Below are positions 52,401 to 64,000 of a stretch of 64,000 nt of DNA, piece by piece; the first letter of the stretch is position 1; every line of letters starts with the position of its first letter. The notes beneath the pieces were generated by a model, which saw only the letters and a list, made by a program, of their open reading frames with translations, ran no database searches and had not been told where the DNA came from. This stretch comes from Coprinus comatus (lineage: Eukaryota; Basidiomycota; Agaricomycetes; Agaricales; Agaricaceae). The stretch spans positions 124,001 through 188,000 of the forward strand of contig JAWPGT010000005.1 of assembly GCA_034638255.1 (NCBI GenBank), in the 5' to 3' direction. Position numbers and translations under genes: made by a program.

Positions 52401-55400
52401 CAGATAAGATCCTATTTATCGTCAACAACCTAGCCCCTAGCAACTTCGATGCTAAGATAGACGAAATGCGACAACAGTTCTTGGATGAGTATTCTCGCTG
52501 GTTTGCCCATTACCTTGTCGACCAACGCATCAGCACCGAACCCAACAACCACTCTCTATATCTTCGTTTCCTCGATGCCCTCGGCCGCGCTGAACTTTCT
52601 CATTATATCCTTCACGAGACTTTTGTGAAAGCCCAATTTCTGCTGAATGCAGAGCGAACCCTACAGTCCGGCCCAGAGCGCAACGTTCTCAAAAATGTTG
52701 GTTCATGGCTTGGGACCATTACCCTGGCTCGCGATCAGCCTATCAAATACAAAAATCTGTCTTTCAAAGACATTCTCGTCGAAGGCTATGCTAATAGTCG
52801 TTTGATTGTAGCCATACCTTTTGTCTGCAAAACGCTCGAACCATGTGCCAGATCCAAGGTCTTCAAGCCTCCTAACCCCTGGCTCATGGCGGTTATCAGT
52901 CTATTGGCCGAGCTATACCACTTTGCCGAACTCAAGTTGAATCTGAAGTTTGAAATCGAAGTTTTATGCAAGGCGTTGGATATCAACTTAGATACCATCG
53001 AGGCCACAAGAATCATTCGCAATCGACCAACTGAAGGTCTTCAGGCCTCTCCATTCCCGGATCTAACTGTTGGTGCTCTTCCTGGTGATCTGGGAATGCA
53101 AGATAGTGTTATGATCTCACAGGGTGATAGTCAGCGAGCAATAGGTAACCACATTGAAGCAATTTTGTCTGCTCTTCCTCTTCAAGTACATATCAATGCC
53201 CAACTCAACCCTCTCAATGTCAACCAGGCCTTCAAACGGGCTGTACAACTGGCCATTGATCGCGCAGTTCGTGAGGTATGTTGTTCTGTAACCACATCTC
53301 AATCTACTGTTGACGTATTATTAGATTATTGTCCCCGTTGTTGAACGGTCTGTTACAATTGCTGGTATCTCAACTCGGGAGTTGGTAATCAAGGACTATG
53401 CGACCGAACCTAACGAGGAAAAACTCAGGAAGGCTGGCCATCTAATGGCTCAAAAATTAGCTGGAAGTTTGGCCCTTGTAACTTGCAAAGAACCCTTGAA
53501 GAGTAACCTAGCCACGCACCTCCGTCATTTTTTGAATAATCATGGTTTTAACGAGGTATTTGATGCCTTCCATTCCGTGGCATTTAGATACTGAAATAGA
53601 TTTTCTAGCAACTGGTTCCAGAACAAGTTATTATTCTATTGGTCCAGGACAATTTGGATTTAGCATGTACTGCGATTGAGAAGGCAGCAATGGATAGAGT
53701 TATCTCGGATGTCGATGATACTTTCGCTGCTTCCATAGAAAGTAGAAGGCGTCATCGTGAAGTCCGCAATGCTGGTAGTTATTATGATCCAAATGCCCCA
53801 CCCCCCACCTTTTCTCTTAATCTGCCTGATCCACTCCGGATTAAACCTGGAGGAGTTCAGAATATTCAAGCAGCCGTTTACGAGGACTTTGGTGAGTTCT
53901 AACCTTATTCCCGTCATACTGTAACATATGAACAAACTTGCCAGCTGTCAACCTGAGGAACCCTAGTCGACCCAGCTCAGTTGATTCATTCAGCTACAGA
54001 GAACAGTCCCCTGGGCTTGAGCATGAGGATGATAGACATGGTCTTCATGGTCACCAGGAAGTGATGGAACGCCTTCAAGTACTCACTCGTGACTTGGAGG
54101 CCATCATGGCGCAAATACCTACTCAAAGCCTTGCAAATCTGCCTACTAGCCACGATATCCGTCATTTAGTTCGCCAAATTTTGATCCTGGCTGCTGAGGC
54201 GGCCGATCGTCAACACACCCCATTGATGATGTCACAAAAGATTGTTCAAAAGTTGTTTATTACCCCAACACAGGTTGGTCGCGAAGTCTATGTCGCTCTG
54301 CTTGAGCAGTTGTGTCATTCCTTTGAAGATGTTGCCAAGGAGGCAATCACTTGGCTCCTGTATTCTGAGGACGAGGTGCGCACTTATTTGATTGCTACTT
54401 GATCGTTTGACCAAATAATCTACGCAGCGGAAACTCAATATCCCTGTCACGGTCACTTTACTAAGGAGTGGTCTTTTAAATATCACCCTGCAGGACCAAC
54501 AGCTTGCCAAAATCATCTCTCTTGACCCTCGCCCGAGTCTACTGAATTTTGCCGCCGGCCTGCTTCGTGAATGTCTGTCAAGTGATCCTCCAGTGGCCAA
54601 CCAGAGCCAGTTCATATATACCATTGATATTCTTGAGCAAGTTGCGAAAGCCGGAAAAGCAAATGACGAGTATGTGAACAGCAGTGTAATGAAACATGAC
54701 GCTTACCCTTTGATAGGATTACTCAACTACTTGAGGATCTTCGTGGCTCTAGGAGAGTTCCCATTACGGAACTCGCAACTCGACAGCCCTCAGTAAAGCC
54801 CGAGACAGAGCAATTGCGCGAAAAGCTGTTTGGCTGGTTCCAACAATGGGTCAATATCTTCCAGCGTTCACATTCCCCCGAGAAGAGCTTCGTGCCGTTC
54901 ATCACGCAATTGACCAAGCAAGGCATTCTCAAAGTTGAAGACGTGTCATCCTTCTTCTTCCGGGTTTGCGCGGAAGCCAGTGTTGCTAGCTACGTCAAGT
55001 GTGTTGCATCGAACGATTTTACATATGCCTTCCAGGCTTTAGATGCTATGTCAAGGTTGATTGTTTATATCATCAAGTATCACGGCGACGCCTCTGGGGT
55101 TAATAATGACCAAGCTAAGGTCCATTATTTGACCAAGATTTTGTCTATCTTCGTCCTCGTGTTGGCAAATCTTCATGAAGAACAAGGTGCTGCTTTCCAG
55201 CAGAAACCCTTCTTCCGATTCTTCTCTAGCCTTGTTAACGATCTGCATTCCATTGAGAATACCCTCGGACCCGTCTACTTCCAACTGCTGATTGCCATCA
55301 GTGACACATATAGTTCCCTGCAACCTACATATTTCCCTGGGTTTGCATTTTCCTGGATGTGCCTGATCTCCCATAGGCTGTTTATGCCAAAGCTTTTGAT

Positions 55401-56433
55401 GTCAGAAAACAGAGAGGTAAGATCACTGTATTTCGATTTAAAAATGTTGCTAATATATGTGTAGGGCTGGTCCGCTTTCCACAAGCTCCTGGTCTCCTTA
55501 TTCAAATTCCTTGCCCCGTTCTTGAAAGATGCCGACTTGGAAAATGCTGCCCGAGACCTTTATCGTGGAGCCCTTCGTCTTCTTCTTGTACTTCTCCACG
55601 ACTTCCCCGACTTTCTGAGCGAATACTACTTCACCTTGTGCGACGCCATTCCCCCACGTTGCATCCAATTGCGAAACATCATACTCAGCGCCTTCCCTCC
55701 TGCAGTCATCCTCCCCGATCCCAACCTCCCCGACCAAAACCTTGACTCTATTCCTGAGATGGGTCCTATCCCCCCAATCTTATCCGACTTCAGTTCTGGG
55801 CTAAAAGGCGGAGAGTTGCGCTCGTACTTGGAACAGTATTTGCTTGGACGTGGTTCTGCTTCGTTTCTCGTGTCACTCAAGGACCGTCTGAAACTTCCTG
55901 GGGTGGCTGCAGGTGCTACCGAAACATACAACTTGCCCTTGATGAACTCGCTCGTCATGTTCATCGGTGTTTCTTCTGTTGCCCAAGCCAAAGCCCGAAG
56001 TGGATCATCGATCTTTATTGCAAGTGATCCTGGTGTTGTTGCATTACAATACCTTGCCACCAATCTCGACGATGAAGGTAAGCATACTCTGACAAGGCAT
56101 TCTGAACGTCTTACTAATACACTTTTAACAGGGAGACACCATTTATTGGGCTCAATGACTTTGCATTTGCGCTACCCTAATGCACATACCCACTGGTTTA
56201 GTTCCCTTATCCTTTACCTCTTCACCGATGTTGATGATAACCGATTCCGAGAAGTCTTGACCCGTGTGCTCCTTGAGCGCTTCGTGGTTCATCGACCACA
56301 TCCTTGGGGAGCTTTAGTCACTTTCATTGAATTACTTCGCAACCCGAAGTATGAGTTTTGGACCAACGAATTTATTCGTGTCGCTCCTGAAGTCACCGTT
56401 CTTCTTGATAGTGTACGTCGTAACTTATCATGA
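49463..56433 (+). CDS. NOT1: CCR4-NOT complex scaffold subunit Not1
   Basis: Scaffold of the CCR4-NOT deadenylase, which shortens mRNA poly(A) tails. The ATG at 49463 (MDNPPTTNIHTIVKAQIVFL) is the first in the frame. About 2,100 residues. N-terminal HEAT repeats run from 49640 to 51600 (LHFIRRLIVHSQQRLTSS; GLRPLERFILASAFL). The TTP-binding-like region is near 51668-52260. The MIF4G domain that binds the Caf1 deadenylase spans about 52400-53080 (LSDKILFIVNNLAPSNFDAK; YRFLDALGRAELSHYI-like helices; WLGTITLARDQPIKYKNLSF). Next are the DUF3819/Caf40-binding region (53340-53600), and the C-terminal Not1 superfamily-homology domain (54820-56430: HDFPDFLSEYYFTLCDAIPP, RCIQLRNIILSAFPP, NLPLMNSLVMFIGVSSVAQA). 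Ends VLLDSVRRNLS. The largest gene here; about 14 short introns. Confidence 0.95.
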
Positions 56434-56639
56434 ACTTTGCACCTTCGGCCGTGACATGGCACATCACAGGTTGCACAATCAATATCCCAACCGTAGATTT
56501 CTGTTGTTTATAATTTGCTATCTCTTCGCACATATCTGTCATGTCCTATCTGGGTTTACCACACTGCATACTGTATTGTAACAACGTGTATGACATTAAA
56601 TTGACGCATGTTCCATGTATCCAACCAAAAGTAGGAATC

Positions 56640-59600
56640 TCAGGAGTATTCAGTCCATGAAAATCCTTCGTTCCAAGACCAGTTTGGTCCCCAAACACTG
56701 TCATGACGTTGGTGCTTGATATTGAAAAATTGTACTACGCTTTGTAACTCACCCTGCGCCAAGGATTCCAGCTGCTCCCAAGGTATCCATCTTAGAATTA
56801 ACAATGACCCAAGAAGGAATTGGGACTCCCGTCCTGATGGGGAACAGGCGACCTGTTCGTTCCAATGCATCGGGGGTTTGACCTATGATAACCAATACTA
56901 GCTTCTTGGAATCCGTTGGATGAGGATGAAGAAATATTAATCCTTGTGGTGCCCATCAATACATTTATTGTTACTGAAAAATGAGAAACTCTATACCTGT
57001 ACCAGAATCGGTTCTAACGGGACGTCCGTTTAACAACAGTTTGTCATTTTTTAATGCGAAAGGTGTTTTATTCTGCTGCAATAAATAACGAATCATTGCA
57101 TTGTCGAGGTTACCTATCAATACAAAGTTATTTTCTGGCCATTTGAAGTTCCTCGAGTCTTCATCGTTGTGAATTTCGTGTTCTAAGACAAGCTCGGAGT
57201 CAAGTCGATGATAGATGTGTAAGTCATGGGAAAGCCTAAAAGCCAACGAAGCATAATTTGTGGAAAGGTTGGTGTTATCGTTTGGTAAGATGAAGGTTAT
57301 AGGTCCATCTGAAGAGAGGAAGTATTGGATACGAGTGGGAGGTGAAATCAAATTTAGGGATTTGCTGTTGGTAACCTGATTACAGATGATGAGTTGAGTC
57401 TCTTCCGCGTTTCATTAAAGATTCGAAATGTTGATACTTACATGCCATCTGAGTGAGGTTGCATCGCGTTCGAGATATAATGGGGGTTCTGGGTCCACAT
57501 GTGAAATTGTTGGAGAAATGTCTATATCAATTTCATCCACTCGTATAGTTGACAGTGAATCCAAATCTAATAATCTTGATGCTGAGAACCTCTTTACATT
57601 GACCGTGTTGACATTAATCACGCCCTCAAGATAGTCAGGTGTAACACTAAGCCTGGCCAATCTATGACAGGATTAGACAATAGTAATTTCAAATGAGAGA
57701 AAGGATTTATTCATTACCTCCCAGGATGCTTCACTTCCTCAATCTTCCAGCCATTCATTGAACCACTTTCCTCTGGTCTGAACACCGTTAAGGTGAATGG
57801 TTTCAATGGCTGAGTGACATCCCGGGTACTATATGCTGTAATGTGGCTCTCGACGAATTCTAGTACCTGGGTATTGTCAAAGACGGTGTCGTACCAATGA
57901 AGTTCACCTGGATCTTCCTTGAAACTAGGGAAGTTCAGTAAACATTGGCAATACGAAAAGGGAAACTAGTTACTAACGTCACGTTCGGAGGCAACCCGTG
58001 CAAAGTTGACCACGTTCGGAGTATGCTAACATGCTCACGACCATGCCAAGTTGGAACATTATCGTCATCCCCTCTGTAAGATTCCAGTTGAGAAAAGGTA
58101 TTGCATATCAGAAATTGGATACTGACCCGTGAACTGCAATAACAGGTGTATGTATGAGGTTGGTCAAGAATAGGTCGTTGTCATCCGGAGTCAGTGATGT
58201 TTCCATAATAGCACGTAACATTGGATCTATATAATGTGCAGATCTATTAAATTTTCCGATATATTCGTCTTGGTATCAATCTTTGATGATTAGGAAAAAG
58301 ACAAATAATCGTACCTTGACATTGTCAATGGGATATAGGCTTGGGATTTGATAAACCCAGCAGCTGGAACCATTGCTATAATTTTGTCAGGGAAACGAGA
58401 ACCGATATACCATGCTCCTTGACCACCATTAGAGTGTCCAATGAGGACAACAGGTGTTGAGTGATCAAATGCGGTGCTTTTCCACGCATCTGAATGTTGG
58501 AGTATTTCCGAGAGTGCCGTAACACAACTCCAAGCATCTTGGGCACTTGGACCATGCCAATCAAGTCCCTAGAGGGCACATTGCATTAGGTATCGAAGGT
58601 CGTAAACAGGTGTGCGTTTTTACCCATGACGTACGCCCACTCGGTAATATAGACCAACTGAGATTACTTCGCGGCACAGCTTGTGCCCAGAATGGCTGAG
58701 CCACGATATCAACCCCAGCGCCATCTAATCACATTTAAGTTGAACTAGTGATACAAAAAAGACATCCTAGAATACTCACGTAGTGCTAAAATAGGTGGAT
58801 GACTTTGATCAGGTTGACCTCTCGGCGGAACTGCAGAAAAGACCGTTGCCATTGCATCAGCATAGAAGTAGGTCGCTTGAATCGCGGGTTCTTTTATCAG
58901 TTGGCTGCTATGCTGTTTGATTGGCAGAGTTATGGATATTTGGTGAGTTTGACCTGAAGGTAGTGTTGCCGTGATCTCTAATTCAAGTTGGTCCCCAAGG
59001 AAGGGTTGACTCTGTGTCAGGATAAAGGGTACTATACGTATTTGAGAAGGTGCAATTCTTGTCGGACGTTTGAGTTGAAGTTGAAGCTCCTACATTAGGG
59101 ATCAGAGAGTCATATTTTTAACCGCCAAAGAGTTATGTGCACCTGGTGTTTGGAAGATACAGTTGCTATGGACCACCAACTATCAATGCTCCGTAGCCCT
59201 ATACCGATTGCATTTCCGAAACTTAATCCGTCAACGAAGTCGCAGTAGACATCTTGCGATGCTTCACGCCTAATTATGGGCAGTATTTCTTCAAGCTCTA
59301 GCGATAGACTAATCACTTGAGTGGGTATTTCTAACCCTTGGCTTCGTGGGTCTCCAAACAGCCTGATCTAGGCAATGTGAGTGGTTGTTCATGTCTGAGT
59401 GACCTTTAATACCTCGTAGTCTCCTGCAATGAATATATTGTATTGTGTTGGAAGACGAGGATCTGGGGGTACTGGAAGGGATACTGCACGGGGAAGTGCT
59501 CGTTCCATATTATATATATTTCCTGCATGCCATTCGGGTGATATGCCTGAGGGCTTGGTCGTATCGGACGGTAAAATGGCAAAATATGCGCCTTGTTTGA

Positions 59601-60175
59601 GTTGGACGAGCAGCCTCACTGGCAGGTTTGTATTATTCTCGAATTGTGGAGTTACTGTAAGAATCCCTTTGAGGACAGCATGATGCTGCAAGGCGGCCCA
59701 GCCTTCTGTCCTGCGAAGATTCTCCCATCTAAATGATTTTATGAGGTCATATTTTGATGGCACTTAATGTAGCTCTACCTGACAGTAGGGAATGATACTC
59801 TCAGGATCCCGTCGTTTGAGAGCTGTGCTTTTGACCATTCCACTGAAGCCCCGTCGGCATAGGATGATGGCCATGTTTTCTGTAGGTCAATCGGCTGCAC
59901 AGCTTGTTACAGTCAGCGGACAGCCGATAGTAGCAGCAATTCAGCTTACGATTTATAGGAAACGACGGGGAAAGAAAATGTTGCTCCCGTGCGTGTATAG
60001 GAAAAGGACCGAGAACATCCCAGTCGGAGGATAGTGAGATCGTCCAGGGTTGATTCTGGTTAGTACCAAGCACGGTCTGAGCCATGGAAGGATACGCCTT
60101 GCCCAACAGAATGGGCAAGAGCTGATGGAAGAACAAGAGATACATTAAGATTCTACATTCGAAGAACACAGTCAT
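56640..60175 (-). CDS. Secreted or membrane-bound alpha/beta hydrolase, peptidase-like
   Basis: Start at 60175 gives a hydrophobic leader (ILMYLLFFHQLLPILLGKAY), followed by SLSSDWDVLGPFPIHAREQH. About 950 residues. A long beta-rich N-terminal part (YDLIKSFRWENLRRTEGWAA; NLPVRLLVQLKQGAYFAILP; YNIFIAGDYEIRLFGDP; LELEITATLPSGQTHQ) precedes the alpha/beta fold: HPPILALHGAGVDIVAQPFW, SWGLDWHGPSAQDAW, and the nucleophile elbow VVLIGHSNGGQGAWYIGSRF. The C-terminus is WERTGRLFP-like, and the last exon VWGPNWSWNEGFSWTEYS stops at 56640 after a splice at gtcatgacag. The GHSNGG serine motif and leader suggest an extracellular or vacuolar hydrolase. I cannot name the substrate or point to the acid and His of the triad. 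More than a dozen introns. Confidence 0.75.
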
Positions 60176-60309
60176 GAGAACGATACATAGGGACCCATGA
60201 TTGGATTAATTGATTGATCGAAGCTTGTTGACCGGCGCCATTTGAAATAAACAAGTCAAGATCGAGTCGGTTCTACTTGATTGCCAGTGACTTGCACACA
60301 ATTATCATC
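60176..60309. promoter_or_regulatory. 134-bp divergent promoter, hydrolase / TMA7
   Basis: Very short shared upstream region. attgg (a CCAAT box on the minus strand) lies at about 60201-60205. Nothing else stands out. Confidence 0.4.
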
Positions 60310-60711
60310 ATGACCAGCCGACAAGGAGGAAAAATGAAGCCTTTGAAGGTCAGTTTGCGTGAGATTTGCCGTTGGTCTTTTGCCAACCATGTTCTGTACA
60401 GGCACCCAAGAAAGAGAAAAAGGAAGAAACTGAGGATGAAATTGAGTTCAAGAAGAAGAAGAAAGCCCAGGAAGATGCTCTCAAGGCTGCCCGAGAGAAA
60501 GGTAAGCGTGTTGTGTATTATCTGTCGCTCCAGTTGCTCATTGTTGATGCAGCCATGAAATCATGTATGGTTTATTCCACTCGACTACTCAGACCCCTGC
60601 TGACGGATGACTCACAGCTGGACCACTTATTGGAGGCGGTATCAAAAAGTAAGTTGCAAACAGGATGTGTGGTGGGTGAGACTAACATGGAACAGGAGCG
60701 GCAAGAAATAG
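60310..60711 (+). CDS. TMA7: Translation machinery-associated protein 7
   Basis: Small, very basic protein associated with ribosomes. Four exons: 60310-60348 (MTSRQGGKMKPLK), 60402-60501 (APKKEKKEETEDEIEFKKKK and onward), 60618-60648, and a last exon of only 16 nt (60696-60711). Joined, it gives 61 residues ending KAGPLIGGGIKKSGKK, matching the family's invariant start (SxRxGGKxKPLK) and end (GGIKKSGKK). Ignoring the last splice would stop at aaa aag taa and lose the SGKK end, so the last intron is well supported. The second intron, 116 nt, is about twice the usual size here. The protein is complete. Confidence 0.93.
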
Positions 60712-60837
60712 TAGAGTGAGGGTAGACTACAACGTGTTGGTTTGGTGTTGTTTGTATCCAATATTTCTATGGTCGAGTTGTCAGTATAACCATTACTTTG
60801 CCACTCTATATCTCTCCTTTTCCCACATACAACCTCA

Positions 60838-63598
60838 ATGCTGGGCACATTGCAAGGCCTGCCGCCAAATAATCAGCAGCAACAGGCTCAGCAGCAACAA
60901 AACCAGCAGCAGCATCAAAACCAGCCAAATGCCATACCCCCTCCCCCGCCACAAAACGGTCAGGACTTCACGCTCTCCAGCGTCCTACACTTCCTTCAGT
61001 CAGAGTGGCGACGTTATGAACGCGATAGAAATGAATGGGAAATAGAGAGAGCCGAAATGAGGGTCAGTTTCGGGTCTTGCGACAGCGCAGCGCGCGTTCT
61101 TAGTTTCACAATATCAACAGGCTCGCATTGCACTGCTGGAGGGAGAGAAACGGTCCTTTGAGAATGTCAAGCTCGATCTCATGCGTAGAATTAAGATGCT
61201 CGAATATGTTTTGCGTATGGAGCGGTTCGTGCGAGTCTCCTTCCACCTTACTTGCCCATTGACGTGGTTATTCTAGCTCAAAGCAGCTCACTCAGACATC
61301 CTCCTCATCCATAGCCCCTTCGAAATTCGCCACAATTCAAGCTCAAGGAGCCCTGATCTCCTCCAAAGATGATTCTGGCAGTAGCAAAGAAGAAAGTAGT
61401 GGTAGCTCCCCCAGAAGCGAAGGTTTGTGTATCCGTAATAAACACCGCCGTCTTTTCTCATCAATATATCCAGAATCCCCATTACCTGACAGCAGGATGT
61501 CAAACGGCGGGCTGATCAATGGTCCTGGAGGTAATGGAGGTTCTCAACTTGCTTGAACTCAATCTAACAACCTTCCAGCCTTTACTCTAGCTAATCTTGG
61601 AAAACCGCCCCTTGGACGCGACCCCAAAAGCAGAGCACGAAGTCGGGACTATCTCAAACAGTACGCGGAGATTACACTCACCAAAAGATGTTTGTGCCAA
61701 ACTTATCTTATATTCCAGATGTCTACAAGAGATCTCATACCTAACCTCTCCACAAGCCATGAATCCGTTACCCAACCGACCGCTTCTCGGTGGTTCCTCG
61801 ATACCCCTGCTTCCAAATGTTCCTTCTTTCGAGCAGCCTCCTTACAATGGCAGACCTAGAAAAGTTTTGCCTGAAGGAGGTAAAGAATTTCCATTATTGA
61901 ATGGCGTCAATGCAACATCTGGACCTTCTTCAGCTCCAGCAGCGTCCAGTCCACAGATACCTTCGCTAGAGCGCAATACCCCTTCAACTTCTGGAAATCA
62001 AACAATTCCTGGACAACCTCAACAAACGTCGCTATCCAGCCCTCAACAAACCCCGACCACCATATCCACAACTGAAAAAGAGAAATCGTCAGAGCCCGAA
62101 AGTCGGCATATAACTGCTATTTTTCGCCCAGATGATGCTGGAGAATGGAGAGAGAAGCTGAGACAATCGCATGATGCTGCAGAACAAGCACGCTTGGCAA
62201 AAGAAACACAAACAGGTGTTCATGCATGGGAAAATCGCACTGACGAAGAGGACGAAGATATTAAGGATGCGGACTTGGAGATGGATGATGATGATTCAAC
62301 TGTTATAGATGGCGATGGCGAGGGTATCAAAGTATGGAAACCGAAAAGAACTCTCAGAAAGTTAGTGGATTAATAAGATATACTATCATCTTCTGACTTG
62401 GCGTGCTCTATGGCAGCCACTTAGATGCTGTTCGAGCAGTAGCATTTCATCCCAACGAACTTTGTTTGGCAACCGGTGGTGACGATTGCACAGTAAAGAT
62501 CTGGCGAATGGAAGTTTCTAGCCTTGCATCAACTTCGTTTGTACATTCATTCTCATCAATCTTCCCACTTTTTAAAACTTTTTTTCCATCCTTTTAGCTC
62601 TCGGCCAACGACGGAGGTTGAACCCCAGCTTACTCTCCGCGGTCATTCAGCAGCTATCACCCGGTTGATACACTCGCCTTCTAAGCAACTGTTGTACTCT
62701 GCGTCGTTGGATTCCTCTATCAGAATCTGGGCATTGCCGGTTCTTTCACATACAACATACGCACCTTACGACGAAACGAGGGCTCGGGGAGAACTCATTG
62801 GTCATACTGACGCTGTTTGGGACTTGGCCCTTGTAAAGGACGAGAGCACCTTGATCAGTTGCGGCGCCGAAGGGGCCGTGAAGGTTTGGGATGTCAGTGG
62901 TCCTTCTGGTGGCGGATCACTCAAACTATCATGGCGTTGGAACGGGGTGGACAGTGATCCTGATTTTGAGGATGATGCAGACGTCCCAGGTGCTACTTCT
63001 GTAGAAGCTCTCAAGACCGATCTTAAGAAGGTTGCTGTCGCATACCAGAATGCCGTCGTCAAAATATTTGATGTCGAAACTGGAAAGGAATTGATGCGCC
63101 TGCAGAGTGATACAACATATGGTATGTACCAACTGAAATTCAATTTAATACCATCTTTTGACCCCTCCGCTCAGATGGTACGCCAGCAACCCAGATCAAT
63201 CGTATAGTGTCGCACCCAAGTATGCCGATGCTCGTGACAGCCCATGAGGATAAGTATATCAAGATGTTCGACGTTCTTACAGGTTCGAAGCAAAGCTTTA
63301 TGTGACTAAACACCAGCTGACATCAGATCTAGGTCAATGTACTCATTCAATGCTGGCCCATTTAGATGGTGTCACGTCGTTATCGATCGACACTGCTGGG
63401 TTCTATCTAGTGTCAGGCAGTCACGATTGTTCAGTGCGCTTTTGGGATATAATGGGGACACGCTCATGCGTTCAGGAACTCACAACACATAGAGAGAAAG
63501 CCAGGGAAGGAGTACTTGATGTCGAATTCCACCCAACTCTACCGGTCATGGTCAGCGCTGGAGCTGACGGAGTTGTGAAGTTGTATGCTTCCTCGTAA
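60838..63598 (+). CDS. Striatin homologue, STRIPAK scaffold
   Basis: Scaffold of the STRIPAK phosphatase-kinase complex (Pro11/Far8 family), needed for hyphal fusion and fruiting-body development in fungi. Starts at 60838 (MLGTLQGLPPNNQQQQAQQQ) with a Gln-rich stretch, then the caveolin-binding/coiled-coil segment FTLSSVLHFLQSEWRRYERD, DRNEWEIERAEMRARIALLE, EGEKRSFENVKLDLMRRIKM and LEYVLRMERSK, which binds PP2A subunits. A long Ser/Pro-rich linker follows. The motif DAGEWREKLRQSHDAAEQAR precedes the seven-blade WD40 propeller (HLDAVRAVAFHPNELCLATG; LRGHSAAITRLIHSPSK; LIGHTDAVWDLALVKDES; HLDGVTSLSIDTAGFYLVSG; GVLDVEFHPTLPVMVSAGAD). Stop at 63598. About nine introns. All domains expected of striatin are present in order. 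Confidence 0.93.
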
Positions 63599-64000
63599 GC
63601 AGGGTTGATCATATTTCAAGTGATCTTTTTTACCTTGCTTATGGACTTACTACATACTCCGGGAACTATATTGCATTTATCATGTGTTCAACCATTTTTT
63701 CTTACTCTTTGTTGTTGATCCTCTTTCCCGCTTTTTCTTACACTTCACGGCTGTTATGTTATTTTGCCCCTTCATTGTATAGCAACAATAATGCTCACGG
63801 GTTTGTTTCATTTGGAAGCATTTGTTAGTACATTGGGAAGCCCACCCTTTACAGTGCAGTGGTGAAAAACTATCGCTACATGTTAGGTAAAAATACAAGA
63901 TGAAGATATCGACAAAAGTGTCGGTATAAAACCATCACACTGTACCCGAGAACACTCGATGAGTTATTTATATACCTTTGTTTGAGAAGGAAAATCAATC
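63599..64000. other. 3' flank of striatin to window end
   Basis: 402 bp of AT-rich sequence with T-runs (63622-63632, 63690-63700) suitable for 3'-end formation. No further gene can be supported before the window ends. Confidence 0.4.

Noticed and set aside
60502..60617. Possible C/D-box snoRNA in the long TMA7 intron
   Set aside because: There is a ttgatgc and a downstream ctga, but the C box is imperfect and no convincing terminal stem is seen.

Overview
This window is eukaryotic nuclear DNA, almost certainly from a filamentous basidiomycete (Agaricomycetes-like). Nearly every gene is split by many introns of about 45-60 nt with GTNNGT donors. The genes sit head-to-head or tail-to-tail only 100-500 bp apart, and the content is typically fungal: GBF1/Gea ARF-GEF, Hrq1, Spt16, Rpc82, Bmt2, Mbf1, gamma-tubulin, Not1, Tma7, striatin, an alpha-arrestin, a tetraspanin with a CCG motif and a GPI-anchored GH13 enzyme. 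I see no rRNA, tRNA, CRISPR, transposon or prophage. Exon joins were made by eye from splice sites and reading frame, so outer limits are firmer than some internal exons.

Layout. 1-4902 (+): 3' part of a GEA/GBF1 ARF exchange factor, cut by the window edge. 4996-10276 (-): a cytochrome b561 domain protein, a NAD-binding epimerase-like protein and 3-hydroxyisobutyrate dehydrogenase. 10462-15589 (+): an alpha-arrestin and the pseudokinase SCY1/SCYL2. 15890-22225 (-): pyroglutamyl peptidase and the RecQ4-like helicase HRQ1. 22430-24086 (+): a small basic protein and a polytopic membrane protein. 24223-31527 (-): SPT16, a calcineurin-like phosphoesterase and the Pol III subunit RPC82. 32082-34961 (-): a large acidic protein of unknown function, divergent from a small membrane protein (35092-35746, +). 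35813-40881 (-): a 5'-nucleotidase-family metallophosphatase, BMT2 and a tetraspanin. 41587-42290 (+): MBF1. 42435-46928 (-): gamma-tubulin and a GPI-anchored GH13 protein. 47249-56433 (+): a sugar-transporter-family MFS protein and NOT1. 56640-60175 (-): a secreted alpha/beta hydrolase. 60310-63598 (+): TMA7 and striatin.

Most genes are housekeeping and unrelated to each other: chromatin and transcription (SPT16, RPC82, NOT1, MBF1), translation and ribosome (BMT2, TMA7), vesicle traffic (GEA, SCY1), cytoskeleton and signalling (gamma-tubulin, striatin), and genome maintenance (HRQ1). There is no convincing metabolic gene cluster and I do not see a new multi-gene system. The most interesting signals are local. 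The GH13 gene carries the two histidine replacements typical of cell-wall alpha-glucanotransferases (AgtA type), and a 7-nt microexon lies inside its catalytic motif. The cytochrome b561 gene has a 138-nt stop-free in-frame intron. There is a perfect 19-bp dyad upstream of that gene. A conserved-looking but unrecognised acidic protein is paired head-to-head with an unrecognised membrane protein.
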